A stretch of 64,000 bases of DNA, from positions 598,621-662,620 of the forward strand of contig CAWKAN010000025.1 of NCBI GenBank assembly GCA_963847615.1. Direction: 5' to 3'. This DNA comes from Palsa-883 sp963847615. GTDB lineage: Bacteria; Pseudomonadota; Alphaproteobacteria; Acetobacterales; Acetobacteraceae. Position numbers and translations under genes: made by a program. Of the stretch, positions 25,080 through 33,294 are shown piece by piece (the stretch's first letter is position 1; every line of letters starts with the position of its first letter). The notes under the pieces are model-generated. The model did no database searches. It was not told the DNA's origin and worked only from the letters and a program-made list of their open reading frames with translations.

Positions 25080-27218
25080 TCAGCTGCGGCTTGTCAAATC
25101 GCTGTCCGAGATCGGCAGGCTGCGGATGCGCTTGCCGGTCACGGCGAAGATCGCATTGCACACGGCGGGGGCCACCGGCGGCGTGCCTGGCTCGCCGATG
25201 CCGCCCCAGCGCGCGCCGCGGCTCGGTGTCAGGTAGGTTTCGATGCGCGGCGCCTCGGCCATCCGCAGCATCCGGTAGGTATCGAAATTGCCCTGCACCA
25301 CCGCGCCGTCCTTGATCGTGATGGCATCGAACAGCGCCGCGGTCAGGCCGTAGATCACCCCGCTTTCGATCTGCATCTCGACCAGTCGCGGATTGACCAC
25401 GTGGCCGCAATCCACCGCGGCGACGACGCGGCGCACCTTCACCTCGCCGCGCGGGCTGACCGCCACTTCGGCCACCTGGGCCACGATGGTGTCGAAGGAT
25501 TCGTGGATCGCGATGCCGCGGCCGCTGCCGGCGGGCAGCGTCTTGCCCCAGTCGCCCTTCTCCGCCGCCGTGTCCAGCACGCGCAGGAACTCCGGCCGGT
25601 GCGCCAGCAGCTTGCGACGGAACCGGTACGGGTCCTCGCCCGCCGCGTGCGCCAGCTCGTCGATGAAGCCTTCCACCACGAAGGCGTTCTGCGAGCTGCC
25701 GACGCTGCGCCAGAACATCACCGGGATATGCGTGTTCTTCAGCACGCATTCGACCCGCTGGTTGGCCACCGCGTAGGGCTGGTTGACGAGGCCCTCGACC
25801 GCCTGCCGCTCGACCCCGCTGGGCACGTCCCCCCAGCCGAGCGAGCGGGTGATCGACCCCACCGCGGTCTGCAGATGCAGCGCGTTCAGCGAGCCGTCCG
25901 CTGCCAGGCTGGCGCGGCAGCGCAGCGCCGCCTGCGGGCGGTAGCGGTCATGGCGGATGTCGATCTCGCGCGACCACAGCAGCTTGACCGGCTTGCCCAC
26001 GGCCTTCGCAACGATGACCGCCTGGACCAGCTCGTCGTTCATCGATCGCCGGCCGAAGCCGCCGCCCAGGAACTGGTTGTGGATCCGTACCTTGTCCGGC
26101 GCCACGCCGGCGGCGCGCGCGGCAAGCTGCAACGCCATATCGGGGTTCTGCGTCCCGATCCACACCTCGACGCCCTCCGGGCGCACCTGCGCGGTGCAGT
26201 TCAGCGGCTCCATCGGCGCGTGCGACAGGTACGGCACGTCATAGGCGGCCTCGACGAACTTGCCCCGGGTTAGCGCCCGCGCCGTGTCACCATCGTTGCG
26301 CGCCACGACCAGCGGTCCGTCCAGCGCCGCGCGATAGGCGGCGCGGAACATCGCGCTGTCCGTGCCGGCCCCGGCACCCGGGTTCCATTCCACTGGCAGA
26401 TCGGCCGCGGCCTGAAGGGCGCGCCAGAAGCGGTCCGCCACCACCGCGAGCCCGCCCGGCACCGGCACCACCGCCAGCACGCCACGCCGGCCGATCACCT
26501 TGCTGGCATCATAGGATTTCACCGTCCCGCCCGGCACCGGACACAGCGTGACCGCGGCATGGACCATGTCGGGCAGCCGCATATCGATGCCGAACATCGC
26601 CTGCCCGGTGGATTTCGCCCGCGTATCGAGCCGCGCCAGCGGCTTGCCGACCAGGGTGTACTGATCGGGCGGCTTGATCGCCGGCTCCTCGGCAAGCTGC
26701 ACCTTGGCGGCCGCCGCGGCGAGGGCGCCGAAGCCCAGCGCGCGGCCGCCCGCGATGTCGCGCACCAGCCCATCGCTGGCGTTGCACGCGCTGATCGGCA
26801 CCCCCCAGTGTTGCGCCGCGGCGGCGATCAACCGCACCCGCGCACTGGCACCGACCTGTTGCATCGTCGCGTGCAGCGTGCGGATCGAGCGGCTGCCGCC
26901 GGTGCTCATCGAGCCGTAGGCGTGCGTCGTCAGGTTGCGGTTCGCCGAGGCATAGTCCGCGCGCACCTTGCGCCAGTCGCAGCCAAGCTCCTCGGCCACC
27001 AGCATCGGCAGCGCGGTGAAGATGCCCTGCCCCATCTCGGACTTGGAGACGCGAATCGTCACGCTGTCATCCGGATCGATGACGATCCAGGCGCTGACCT
27101 CCGTGGCGCCATCGGCGCCGGCGGGCCGCACCCCCAGCACCATCCCGCCGGCGGCGCTCAATGCGGCGATGACGAAGCCACGCCGGCTGAGCGTGGCAAG
27201 CTGCGGCTGATAGGTCAT
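25080..27218 (-). CDS. Isoquinoline 1-oxidoreductase-like molybdenum subunit (IorB)
   Basis: A protein of about 712 residues (ATG 27218; ATG 27233 is an alternative). It opens with a Tat signal SRRGFVIAALSAAGGMVLG. Molybdopterin-binding stretches include GQGIFTALPMLVAEELGCDW, GGFGRRSMNDELVQAVIVAK and the active-site glutamate region near the end (WGGIGEPGTPPVAPAVCNAI). It should be the large, periplasmic subunit of a xanthine-dehydrogenase-family aldehyde or N-heterocycle oxidoreductase. Its partner gene for the 2Fe-2S subunit lies upstream, overlapping by a few bases, but is frameshifted. Confidence 0.9.
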   Translation of the reverse strand: MTYQPQLATLSRRGFVIAALSAAGGMVLGVRPAGADGATEVSAWIVIDPDDSVTIRVSKSEMGQGIFTALPMLVAEELGCDWRKVRADYASANRNLTTHAYGSMSTGGSRSIRTLHATMQQVGASARVRLIAAAAQHWGVPISACNASDGLVRDIAGGRALGFGALAAAAAKVQLAEEPAIKPPDQYTLVGKPLARLDTRAKSTGQAMFGIDMRLPDMVHAAVTLCPVPGGTVKSYDASKVIGRRGVLAVVPVPGGLAVVADRFWRALQAAADLPVEWNPGAGAGTDSAMFRAAYRAALDGPLVVARNDGDTARALTRGKFVEAAYDVPYLSHAPMEPLNCTAQVRPEGVEVWIGTQNPDMALQLAARAAGVAPDKVRIHNQFLGGGFGRRSMNDELVQAVIVAKAVGKPVKLLWSREIDIRHDRYRPQAALRCRASLAADGSLNALHLQTAVGSITRSLGWGDVPSGVERQAVEGLVNQPYAVANQRVECVLKNTHIPVMFWRSVGSSQNAFVVEGFIDELAHAAGEDPYRFRRKLLAHRPEFLRVLDTAAEKGDWGKTLPAGSGRGIAIHESFDTIVAQVAEVAVSPRGEVKVRRVVAAVDCGHVVNPRLVEMQIESGVIYGLTAALFDAITIKDGAVVQGNFDTYRMLRMAEAPRIETYLTPSRGARWGGIGEPGTPPVAPAVCNAIFAVTGKRIRSLPISDSDLTSRS

Positions 27219-27229
27219 CGGGGTTCCCC

Positions 27230-27779
27230 TCAACCTTTCGCCAGAACGGCGGCGCGATGGACCGCCGCGCGGATCCGCGGATAGCTGCCGCAGCGGCAGA
27301 TATTGGTGATGGCGTCATCGATGTCACGATCGCTCGGCTGCGGCGTCCGTTGCAGCAGGGCCACCGCCGCCATGATCTGACCGGACTGGCAATAACCGCA
27401 TTGCGGCACGTCGAGCTCGATCCAGGCGCGTTGCACCGCGTGGGATGCATCGTGCGACAGCGCGTGGAGCATCGTGCGACAGCGCGTGGGAGGCATCGTG
27501 CGACAGCGCGTGGGAGGCATCGTGCGACAGCGCGTGGGAGGCATCTTGCGACAGCCCCTCGATGGTCAGCACCGAGGCCCCATCGACATCGCCCACCCGC
27601 ACCACGCAGGACCGCGTGAGCGCACCGTTCAGGTGCACCGAGCAGGCGCCGCATTGTGCGATGCCGCAGCCGAACTTGGTGCCGGTCAGGCCCAGTTCGT
27701 CGCGCAGTACCCACAGCAGCGGGGTTTCCGGCTCGACATCCAGCGCGTGCTTCTGGCCATTCACAGTCAGTGAGATCAT
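27230..27779 (-). pseudogene. Isoquinoline 1-oxidoreductase-like 2Fe-2S subunit (IorA), frame broken by tandem repeat
   Basis: The N-terminal half (from ATG 27779) carries the plant-type cluster cysteines Cys38, Cys43, Cys46 and Cys58 (KFGCGIAQCGACSVHLNG). The C-terminal half, with the second cluster motif VPQCGYCQSGQ and ITNICRCGSYPRIRAA, is in another frame and ends at 27230. The break is a five-unit tandem repeat at 27438-27555. Four units are 24 bp (LSxDASHA) and one is 22 bp, shifting the frame. In the frame as sequenced, the product loses the second cluster. Excision of the 22-bp unit would restore the full protein. Confidence 0.85.
27438..27555 (-). repeat. 24-bp tandem repeat with one 22-bp unit inside iorA
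   Basis: Units are 27438-27461 (24), 27462-27483 (22), 27484-27507 (24), 27508-27531 (24) and 27532-27555 (24). The plus-strand consensus is GCGTGGGAGGCATCGTGCGA plus CAGC. Related proteins would have a single LSQDASHA here, so four units are extra. The 22-bp unit lacks two bases of the GGGAGG run. Confidence 0.92.
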
Positions 27780-27885
27780 GACACCCTCACGCAGGTCGCA
27801 AGCTGGTGCCGATCGCAGCGCCGACCGGCAAGCGGCCCATTATAGCCCCAGGACGACAAATCGAGGAGTCGTCCACCGAAGCCGA

Positions 27886-27914
27886 TTGCGCCAGGCCGCT
27901 TCACTGCCTAGGCT
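27886..27914 (+). promoter_or_regulatory. Possible promoter, TTGCGC-17-TAGGCT
   Basis: TTGCGC (27886-27891) and TAGGCT (27909-27914) are 17 bp apart and lie 36 bp before a start codon with a good ribosome binding site at 27950. Confidence 0.4.
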
Positions 27915-27949
27915 GGCGAAAATCACGTATCGCCGAACAGGGGAGACGC

Positions 27950-28387
27950 ATGCCGCGTGGGCCCGATCCGCTTTTGACGCCCAATCCGCCGCATGCACCC
28001 GCCGGCATGGGCCCTGGCGATACCAACGCCACGTCCGACGCGAATTTCGCCGCCGCCGCGACGGCAAGTCGGCCGCGTCTGCCGGCGGGCATTGCCGCAA
28101 CCGCGGTGCTGGACGCCAACTCCTCGCCGCGGCCGATCGATAATTCCGCAGCAGAACCGACCAGGCTGATGCAGCTGGTCGGCGGCGGCGATGCGATGGC
28201 GGGTCCCGCTGACGACGTCATCGCCGTGTTGGCGCGTCGGGCCGCGCCGCCGCCCATCGCGATCGCGTGCCACGCCGTCCCTCGCGCCGCCCCCGCGCCC
28301 TTCGTCCCCGCGCCCTTCGTCCCCGCGCCCTTCGTCATCCTGCAGACCGGCGAACCGCGGTTCCATGGCCATATCCCGCCACCATGA
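27950..28387 (+). CDS. Low-complexity protein of unknown function, doubtful
   Basis: A 145-codon frame with an apparent promoter, the ribosome binding site AGGGGAGACGC and start MPRGPDPLLTPNPP. It is rich in alanine and proline and includes PAPFV three times from a 15-bp tandem repeat. Its stop overlaps the next gene's ATG by four bases, which suggests coupling. No domain is recognised. It could also be a decayed gene whose expression signals survive. Confidence 0.3.
   Translation: MPRGPDPLLTPNPPHAPAGMGPGDTNATSDANFAAAATASRPRLPAGIAATAVLDANSSPRPIDNSAAEPTRLMQLVGGGDAMAGPADDVIAVLARRAAPPPIAIACHAVPRAAPAPFVPAPFVPAPFVILQTGEPRFHGHIPPP
28292..28336 (+). repeat. 15-bp tandem repeat, three units
   Basis: CCCGCGCCCTTCGTC occurs three times without a gap, encoding PAPFV in the overlapping plus-strand frame. 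The unit is a multiple of three. Confidence 0.85.
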
Positions 28388-29232
28388 TGCGCGTCGACTT
28401 ACACCATCACGTCTGGCGCGTGGCGCGCGGCGACTATCACTGGCTGACCCCGGATCTGCCGATCCATCGCGACTTCACGCTGGCCGATCTGCGCCCGAAG
28501 CTGGGCGACATCACCGCCACGATCCTGGTGCAGGCCGCGCCAACGGATGGCGAAACCGCGTTCATCCTGACCGAGGCAAGCGACTCCCAGGGCCTGGTGC
28601 ACGGCGTGGTCGGCTGGACGGACCTGGCCGCGCCGGATGCCGTTGCGCGCGTCGCGGCGCTGGCCGAGCGACCCTTGCTGAAGAGCCTGCGTCCGATGCT
28701 GCAGGATATCGCCGACACCGAATGGATTCTGCGCCCCGCGATGCAGCCGGCGCTGATCGCCCTGGCGCAATGCGGGCTGCGGTTCGACGCGCTGATCCAG
28801 CCGCGCCACCTGCCGGCGCTGCGCACGCTCGCCGCCCGCCACAAGGCGCTGCGGATCGTGATCGACCACGCCGCCAAGCCAGCGATCGCGCAGGGCGCGT
28901 TCGAGCCATGGGCGAGCGACATCGCCCGCGTCGCACGCGACACCGACGCGTGCTGCAAACTCTCCGGCCTGGTCACCGAGGCCGCGCCCGACTGGCGCCA
29001 TCCCGACTGGAACCGCAACGACCTGCGTCGCACGGTCGATCACCTGCCCGGCTGTTTCGGGCCGACGCGCCTGATGTGGGGCAGCGACTGGCCGGTGGTG
29101 GAACTCGCCGGCGGCTATGCGCGCTGGCGCACCGCGACCGATCATCTGCTGGTTGGTTTCGATACCGCGTCGCGCGACGCGATTCTTGGCGGCACCGCCG
29201 CCATCTTCTATGGCCTGGATGCGACCGCATGA
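28384..29232 (+). CDS. Amidohydrolase-2 family (fuconolactonase-like)
   Basis: A 282-residue TIM-barrel metal-dependent hydrolase. The opening MMRVDLHHHVWRVARGDYHW carries the HxH motif, and the C-terminal MWGSDWPVVELAGGYARW is the typical sugar-lactonase end with the conserved aspartate. Relatives hydrolyse L-fucono- or L-rhamnono-lactones. The start at 28384 overlaps the preceding low-complexity frame by four bases, and the stop overlaps arfB by four bases (ATGA). Confidence 0.88.
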   Translation: MMRVDLHHHVWRVARGDYHWLTPDLPIHRDFTLADLRPKLGDITATILVQAAPTDGETAFILTEASDSQGLVHGVVGWTDLAAPDAVARVAALAERPLLKSLRPMLQDIADTEWILRPAMQPALIALAQCGLRFDALIQPRHLPALRTLAARHKALRIVIDHAAKPAIAQGAFEPWASDIARVARDTDACCKLSGLVTEAAPDWRHPDWNRNDLRRTVDHLPGCFGPTRLMWGSDWPVVELAGGYARWRTATDHLLVGFDTASRDAILGGTAAIFYGLDATA

Positions 29233-29651
29233 TCCGCGTCACCGACCAGATCGTGATCGACCCGCGTGACATCGCAGAGACGTTCATGCGCGCCAGCGGG
29301 CCGGGCGGGCAGAACGTCAACAAGGTGGCCACCGCGGTGATGCTGCGCTTCGAGCTGCATGGCGCCACCTGCCTGCCGAGCGATGTCCGCACGCGGCTGG
29401 AACGGCTGGCCGGCAAACGCCTGTCGCAGGACGGCGTGTTGGTGATCACCGCGCGCCGGCACCGCACGCAGGAACGCAACCGCGCGGCGGCGCTGGCGGC
29501 CCTGGTGCACCTGATCCGCCGCGCCTCGGTCCGCCCGGTCAAACGCCTGCCAACGCGCCGCAGCAAAGCCTCGGTCGCCGCCCGGCTCGAAACCAAGGCG
29601 CACCGCGCCCGTACCAAGGCCGCCCGCACCGCACCCAGGTCCGATGACTGA
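29229..29651 (+). CDS. arfB: Alternative ribosome-rescue factor ArfB
   Basis: A 140-residue protein with the release-factor motif GGQ at residues 26-28 (RASGPGGQNVNKVATAV) and a basic C-terminal tail (KASVAARLETKAHRARTKAA) that enters the mRNA channel of stalled ribosomes. It hydrolyses peptidyl-tRNA on non-stop complexes. It is coupled by ATGA overlap to the lactonase-like gene. Confidence 0.93.
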   Translation: MIRVTDQIVIDPRDIAETFMRASGPGGQNVNKVATAVMLRFELHGATCLPSDVRTRLERLAGKRLSQDGVLVITARRHRTQERNRAAALAALVHLIRRASVRPVKRLPTRRSKASVAARLETKAHRARTKAARTAPRSDD

Positions 29652-30045
29652 TCGACAAATCGCCGCAAGCGCGCCCGCCGTTGCGTAACGGACAGATCGC
29701 CCGCCGCGGCCGCGACACCCGGACCAGCCGCATGCGGAGCGAGGTGCGCAATGTCCGACCCATGGTGTCGGACAGGACCCGGCTTGGGCCGACCGGTTCG
29801 GGGTTGTCGGCCGCGCGGCGGCCCGGAGCCGTGCTGCCGCGCCGCCGCCGCCACGCCGGCCGCCACGCTGGTGTCGAATGAAGTCGCGTCTGGCCGACAT
29901 CGCCAGCCCGCAAGGCGGCGGCCCGGCCTGGCATGCCCTATTGCGGGGCGCCCGTTGCCACGAACCGCGCCGATCCGACCGCCGATCTCGCCGCAAGGGG
30001 CCGGTCGGGCGCGCCACCGGCCCGGCGAAAAAAAACGCCACCCCA
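29652..30045. other. Intergenic, no gene supported
   Basis: About 400 bp after arfB. Open frames here are arginine-rich and look like GC artefacts. A run of eight A (30029-30036) precedes the FNR-like site. Confidence 0.4.
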
Positions 30046-30087
30046 TTGATTTAGATCAAAGCGCGGTCCCGTCCGCCGCGCTTTAAG
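30046..30087 (+). promoter_or_regulatory. FNR-type site with correctly placed -10, class II layout
   Basis: TTGATTTAGATCAA (30046-30059) is a perfect match to the FNR consensus TTGATNNNNATCAA. TTTAAG at 30082-30087 lies where a -10 should be if the site is centred at -41.5, giving a start near 30094. This is the standard arrangement for oxygen-controlled activation. No protein gene follows on this strand. Confidence 0.5.
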
Positions 30088-30093
30088 GGCTGC

Positions 30094-30166
30094 ATAAGCG
30101 CGCCTGTCCCCCCCTCCTTCCCAAGCGCGCAACCTGGGCGCGGAGGGCCTTGTGCCCTCCGCGCCA
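30094..30166 (+). ncRNA. Possible short FNR-controlled RNA
   Basis: From the inferred start to the strong hairpin at 30137-30165 is about 70 nt. No start codon with a ribosome binding site is present, and the next plus-strand gene is more than 1.2 kb away beyond a minus-strand gene. A small RNA is therefore the simplest product of the promoter. The hairpin lacks a following T-run, so termination there is uncertain. Confidence 0.3.
30137..30165. terminator. Perfect 12-bp stem hairpin
   Basis: GGCGCGGAGGGC, loop CTTGT, GCCCTCCGCGCC. It lies 38 bp after the stop of the minus-strand TauE gene and could end transcripts from both directions. Confidence 0.55.
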
Positions 30167-30202
30167 ATTCTCGTACAGCTACAGCCACAACGCGGCGCAC
30201 GG

Positions 30203-30937
30203 TCACTCCAGGCCGAGCGCGCGCGCGATCAGGACCAACGCCAACCCCGACAGGATGGTCAGCGCAATGCGCCGATGGTGATGCGGCTTGGCGCGGTAAA
30301 ACGCCCAGGCCCCCAAACGCGACCCGACCAGCAGCGCCGGACAGGCCAGCGCGGCAAACAGCAGCGTCTGCCGATCGATCAGCCCCGCCACCGTCAACGG
30401 AACGATCGCCACAATCGCGGTGAACGTGAAGAACACCAGCGACGTCGCGCGCACCACCGTCGCACTGTGCGGCAGCGCCATCAGGTAAGCCACCACCGGC
30501 GGCCCGGACATCCCCGCCACGCCGTTCATCACGCCGGAGGTCACCCCAACCAGCGCAACCAGCCAATTCGCGGGCTGCACGGACAGCCGCAGGCCACGCC
30601 CGAGCACCGCCACCGAGCCAATGATCAACAACCCGATGGTGAACCGCGCCTGGTTCGCCGAAAGCTGCGTCAACAGCCACAGCCCCAGCGGCGTGCCGAC
30701 CACCATCCCGGGCGATAGCCACACCAGCGAACGCCAGTCGGTGATCCGCGAGGCCGTGCGCAAATCGACCAGACTCGCCAGCGATTGCAACAGCACCGTC
30801 AGCGGCACCACATGCGTCGGCGGCAACACAAGACTGAGCAACGGCACCGCGGCAATCGCGAAGCCGAAGCCGGTGAAACCTCGCAACAACGCGGCAAGAA
30901 ACGCGCTGAGCACCACGAACAGAATTGAAACAACCAT
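30203..30937 (-). CDS. TauE/SafE family sulfite/organic-anion exporter
   Basis: A 244-residue membrane protein with about eight hydrophobic segments, opening MVVSILFVVLSAFLAALLRG. GFTGFGFAIAAVPLLSLVLP and SGVMNGVAGMSGPPVVAYLM are the two conserved signature loops of the TauE/SafE family. It is likely an inner-membrane anion exporter; the substrate is not evident. The start at 30937 removes an upstream segment that is only repeat sequence. A family C repeat lies just upstream. Confidence 0.85.
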   Translation of the reverse strand: MVVSILFVVLSAFLAALLRGFTGFGFAIAAVPLLSLVLPPTHVVPLTVLLQSLASLVDLRTASRITDWRSLVWLSPGMVVGTPLGLWLLTQLSANQARFTIGLLIIGSVAVLGRGLRLSVQPANWLVALVGVTSGVMNGVAGMSGPPVVAYLMALPHSATVVRATSLVFFTFTAIVAIVPLTVAGLIDRQTLLFAALACPALLVGSRLGAWAFYRAKPHHHRRIALTILSGLALVLIARALGLE

Positions 30938-30992
30938 GCGCGGCACACCCTGCGGCGCGCCCGGCGGATTGTCCATCGGCTGAATGAAGCAA

Positions 30993-31195
30993 GGCCGGGG
31001 CTCCGCCCCAGACCCCGCCAGGGGGCTTTGCCCCCCCATGGCACCATTGGGACCCCTACCAGAGGCGGAGCCTCTGGACTCCATCCGTGAGAGTGGGTGA
31101 TGGGGAGGGTTCCAAGGGCTCCGCCCTTGGCGGGGTTCCAAGGGGCAGCGCCCCTTGGTGGGGTCTGGGGCTAAGCCCCGGCCTTGCTTCCTTCG
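30993..31195. repeat. Family C GC-rich hairpin block
   Basis: A string of short inverted pairs, such as GGGGCTCCGCCCC, GGGGGCTTTGCCCCCC, AGGCGGAGCCT, AAGGGCTCCGCCCTT, AAGGGGCAGCGCCCCTT and GGGGCTAAGCCCC. The same ordered block recurs at 35045-35233. It lies upstream of the TauE gene. Confidence 0.85.
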
Positions 31196-31388
31196 GCGAC
31201 GAGTTTGACCTGGTTTGACAGCAGGGCTTGTCAAACAGAGTAGTGAACAGCATCATCTGCTCCGAGGTCCGGGGAAACCAGCCGGAGACAGAGACAATAT
31301 GTCGAAAGTTCACTGTGTTGGTGGGCATCGATCAGATCAGATCACCGGTTTTGCGGCGGTGGTCCGGATTGCATTGTACGGAGCGGTG

Positions 31389-31820
31389 ATGTCCCTCGAA
31401 CGATTGCGGCGATATTGTGGCCGTAGCCATGGTGTGGCGCTGCGTAGCTGGTGTATATTGCTCGCGACAGTTGTGCTGCCCCTGGCGCCGATCAGCGCAT
31501 CCGCGCAAAATGTGCCCGATTCCGGCCCGTCCTGGCTGGGCGAGGTGGGCGCTGCCACCTATTACAGCAACAAATATCAGGGCCGCCGCACCGCGTTTGG
31601 TCCGCGGTTCGACCAGCGCAAGCTGACGGCGGCGCATCCCTGGCTGCCAGTCGGCACAAAAGTGCGCGTCACCGTGCCCGGAACAGGCAAATCGGTGATC
31701 GTGACAATCACCGACCGGTTGTATGCAACGTGTTGCGTCATCGATCTGTCCACCGCAGCCGCGCGGCTGCTGGGGATGATGCGCGGCGGCGTGACCCAGG
31801 TCAGTCTGTCGCCCGCCTGA
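31389..31820 (+). CDS. RlpA-like double-psi beta-barrel protein, secreted
   Basis: A 143-residue protein with a signal peptide (ATVVLPLAPISASAQ) and one RlpA-type barrel: GEVGAATYYSNKYQGRRTAF, then TKVRVTVPG, VTITDR and IDLSTAAARLLGM. The tyrosine, histidine and aspartate pattern fits a septal lytic-transglycosylase-like fold acting on peptidoglycan. No SPOR domain follows, so it is shorter than RlpA. ATG 31389 follows GGAGCGGTG; earlier in-frame codons are unlikely. Confidence 0.8.
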   Translation: MSLERLRRYCGRSHGVALRSWCILLATVVLPLAPISASAQNVPDSGPSWLGEVGAATYYSNKYQGRRTAFGPRFDQRKLTAAHPWLPVGTKVRVTVPGTGKSVIVTITDRLYATCCVIDLSTAAARLLGMMRGGVTQVSLSPA

Positions 31821-31841
31821 CACGATCGCCTCGGCTATGCC

Positions 31842-33224
31842 ATGATGCCCGCGCAAGCGCGGGGGCGACGGATGCAATACGATTCGCACGGATTGGAACT
31901 CAGCACCGACTCGGCGGCGGCGGCGCGCGCCTTCGACCACGCGGTGGCGGGGTATGTCGGCTATCGCGCCGATGCCGGGCAACGGCTGGTGCCGTTGCTG
32001 GCCGCGGATCCGCAATTCGCGCTGGCGCATTGCTTCAAGGGCTACCTGACGATGCTGTCGTACAAGCAGGCGAACGTTCCACTTGCGAGCGATGCCTTGC
32101 ACGCAGCGCAGCGCTGGGCGGGTACCGCGACGGCACGCGAGCAGGCGCATCTCGCCGCGCTGGCTGCCTGGATCGATGGCGAACCGGATCGGTCCAGCAC
32201 GATATGGCGGCAGATCCTGGCCGCCCATCCGCGCGATGTGCTGGCATTCCGCCTGATGCACTTCACCGATTTCTGGCTCGGCCGCCCGGATCGCATGCTG
32301 ACCGCGGTGCGCACGGTGGAACCGGCCTGGAGCGCGGAATTGCCGCACTACGGCACGCTGCTCGCCTGCCGCTGCTTCGCGCATGAGGAATGCGGCCTCT
32401 ACACCGAAGCCGAGGCCGCCGGCCGCGCCGCCATCGCGCACGACCCCACCGATGTGTGGGCCGCGCACGGCGTCGCCCATGTGCTGGAAATGCAGGGCCG
32501 CCGCGCCGAGGGCATCGCCTGGATCAACGCCCTGCGCGGCAACTGGGACGGCGCCAGCAACCTGCGCCATCATCTGCTGTGGCACGCCGCGATGTTTCAT
32601 CTGGAACGCGGCGAAACCGATATGGTCCTGGCGCTGTACGACACCGAATTCCGCAACCTCGCCGCGCCGCTGACCCAGGCGCAGCCGGATCTCTACATCG
32701 ACGTGCAGAATGCCGCCTCGATGCTGTTCCGGCTCGGTCTGCTCGGCGTCGATGTCGGCAACCGCTGGGAGGAGCTGGCCGACAAGGCCGAGGCGCGCAC
32801 CGGCGACTGCATCTCCGCCTTTACGCTGCCGCACTGGATGATGGCATTGGCCGCGACCGGGCGCAGCGCGGCGGCCGGGCGCATGCTGGCCGGGCTGCGC
32901 GACGCGGCGCAGGCCGGCAGTTCGCACGCGGCGCTGGTCGGCACCATCGCCCTGCCGCTGTGCGAGGCGGTGCTGGCCTATGGCCAGGGCCAACCCGCGC
33001 GCGCGGTCGCGCTGATGCGCCCGGTGCTGGGCGAGATGTACCGCCTCGGCGGCAGCCACGCGCAGCAGGACGTGCTGGAGCAGCTCTACCTGCATGCCGC
33101 GATGCGGGCGGGGCTGGACGCCGACGCGCATCTGCTGCTGGAACGCGCCGCCGGGCGCTCCCGGCTGCCGGCGCAGCGCCGCATCGGCTATCGCGCGGCG
33201 GCGGCGCGCCTGGGCTTCGCCTGA
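31842..33224 (+). CDS. TPR protein (TTC38-like)
   Basis: A 460-residue alpha-helical repeat protein; ATG 31872 (MQYDSHGLELSTDSAAAARA) is an alternative start. Stretches such as AFDHAVAGYVGYRADAG, AHCFKGYLTML, EAEAAGRAAIAHDPTDVWAA and HGVAHVLEMQGRRAEGIAWI are typical of the tetratricopeptide TTC38 family. It is probably a cytosolic scaffold of unknown partner. It follows the RlpA-like gene by 21 bp. Confidence 0.8.
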   Translation: MMPAQARGRRMQYDSHGLELSTDSAAAARAFDHAVAGYVGYRADAGQRLVPLLAADPQFALAHCFKGYLTMLSYKQANVPLASDALHAAQRWAGTATAREQAHLAALAAWIDGEPDRSSTIWRQILAAHPRDVLAFRLMHFTDFWLGRPDRMLTAVRTVEPAWSAELPHYGTLLACRCFAHEECGLYTEAEAAGRAAIAHDPTDVWAAHGVAHVLEMQGRRAEGIAWINALRGNWDGASNLRHHLLWHAAMFHLERGETDMVLALYDTEFRNLAAPLTQAQPDLYIDVQNAASMLFRLGLLGVDVGNRWEELADKAEARTGDCISAFTLPHWMMALAATGRSAAAGRMLAGLRDAAQAGSSHAALVGTIALPLCEAVLAYGQGQPARAVALMRPVLGEMYRLGGSHAQQDVLEQLYLHAAMRAGLDADAHLLLERAAGRSRLPAQRRIGYRAAAARLGFA

Positions 33225-33294
33225 CTGCCGGGCTTCTCACGGCCGCGCGCCCGGTCCACTCTGGCCGGGCAAAACGCCCACGGGAGGGCATCGC

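Noticed and set aside
27438..27555. CRISPR-like repeats
   Set aside because: Units are contiguous 24-mers without spacers, lie within a coding gene and encode LSHDASHA; no cas genes are present.
30165..30175. A lost IS66 end at 30.16 kb
   Set aside because: The 14-mer CGCCAATTCTCGTA (30162-30175) also spans the IS66 left junction at 37641, but no IS66 inverted repeat follows, so it is kept only as a caution about target preference.
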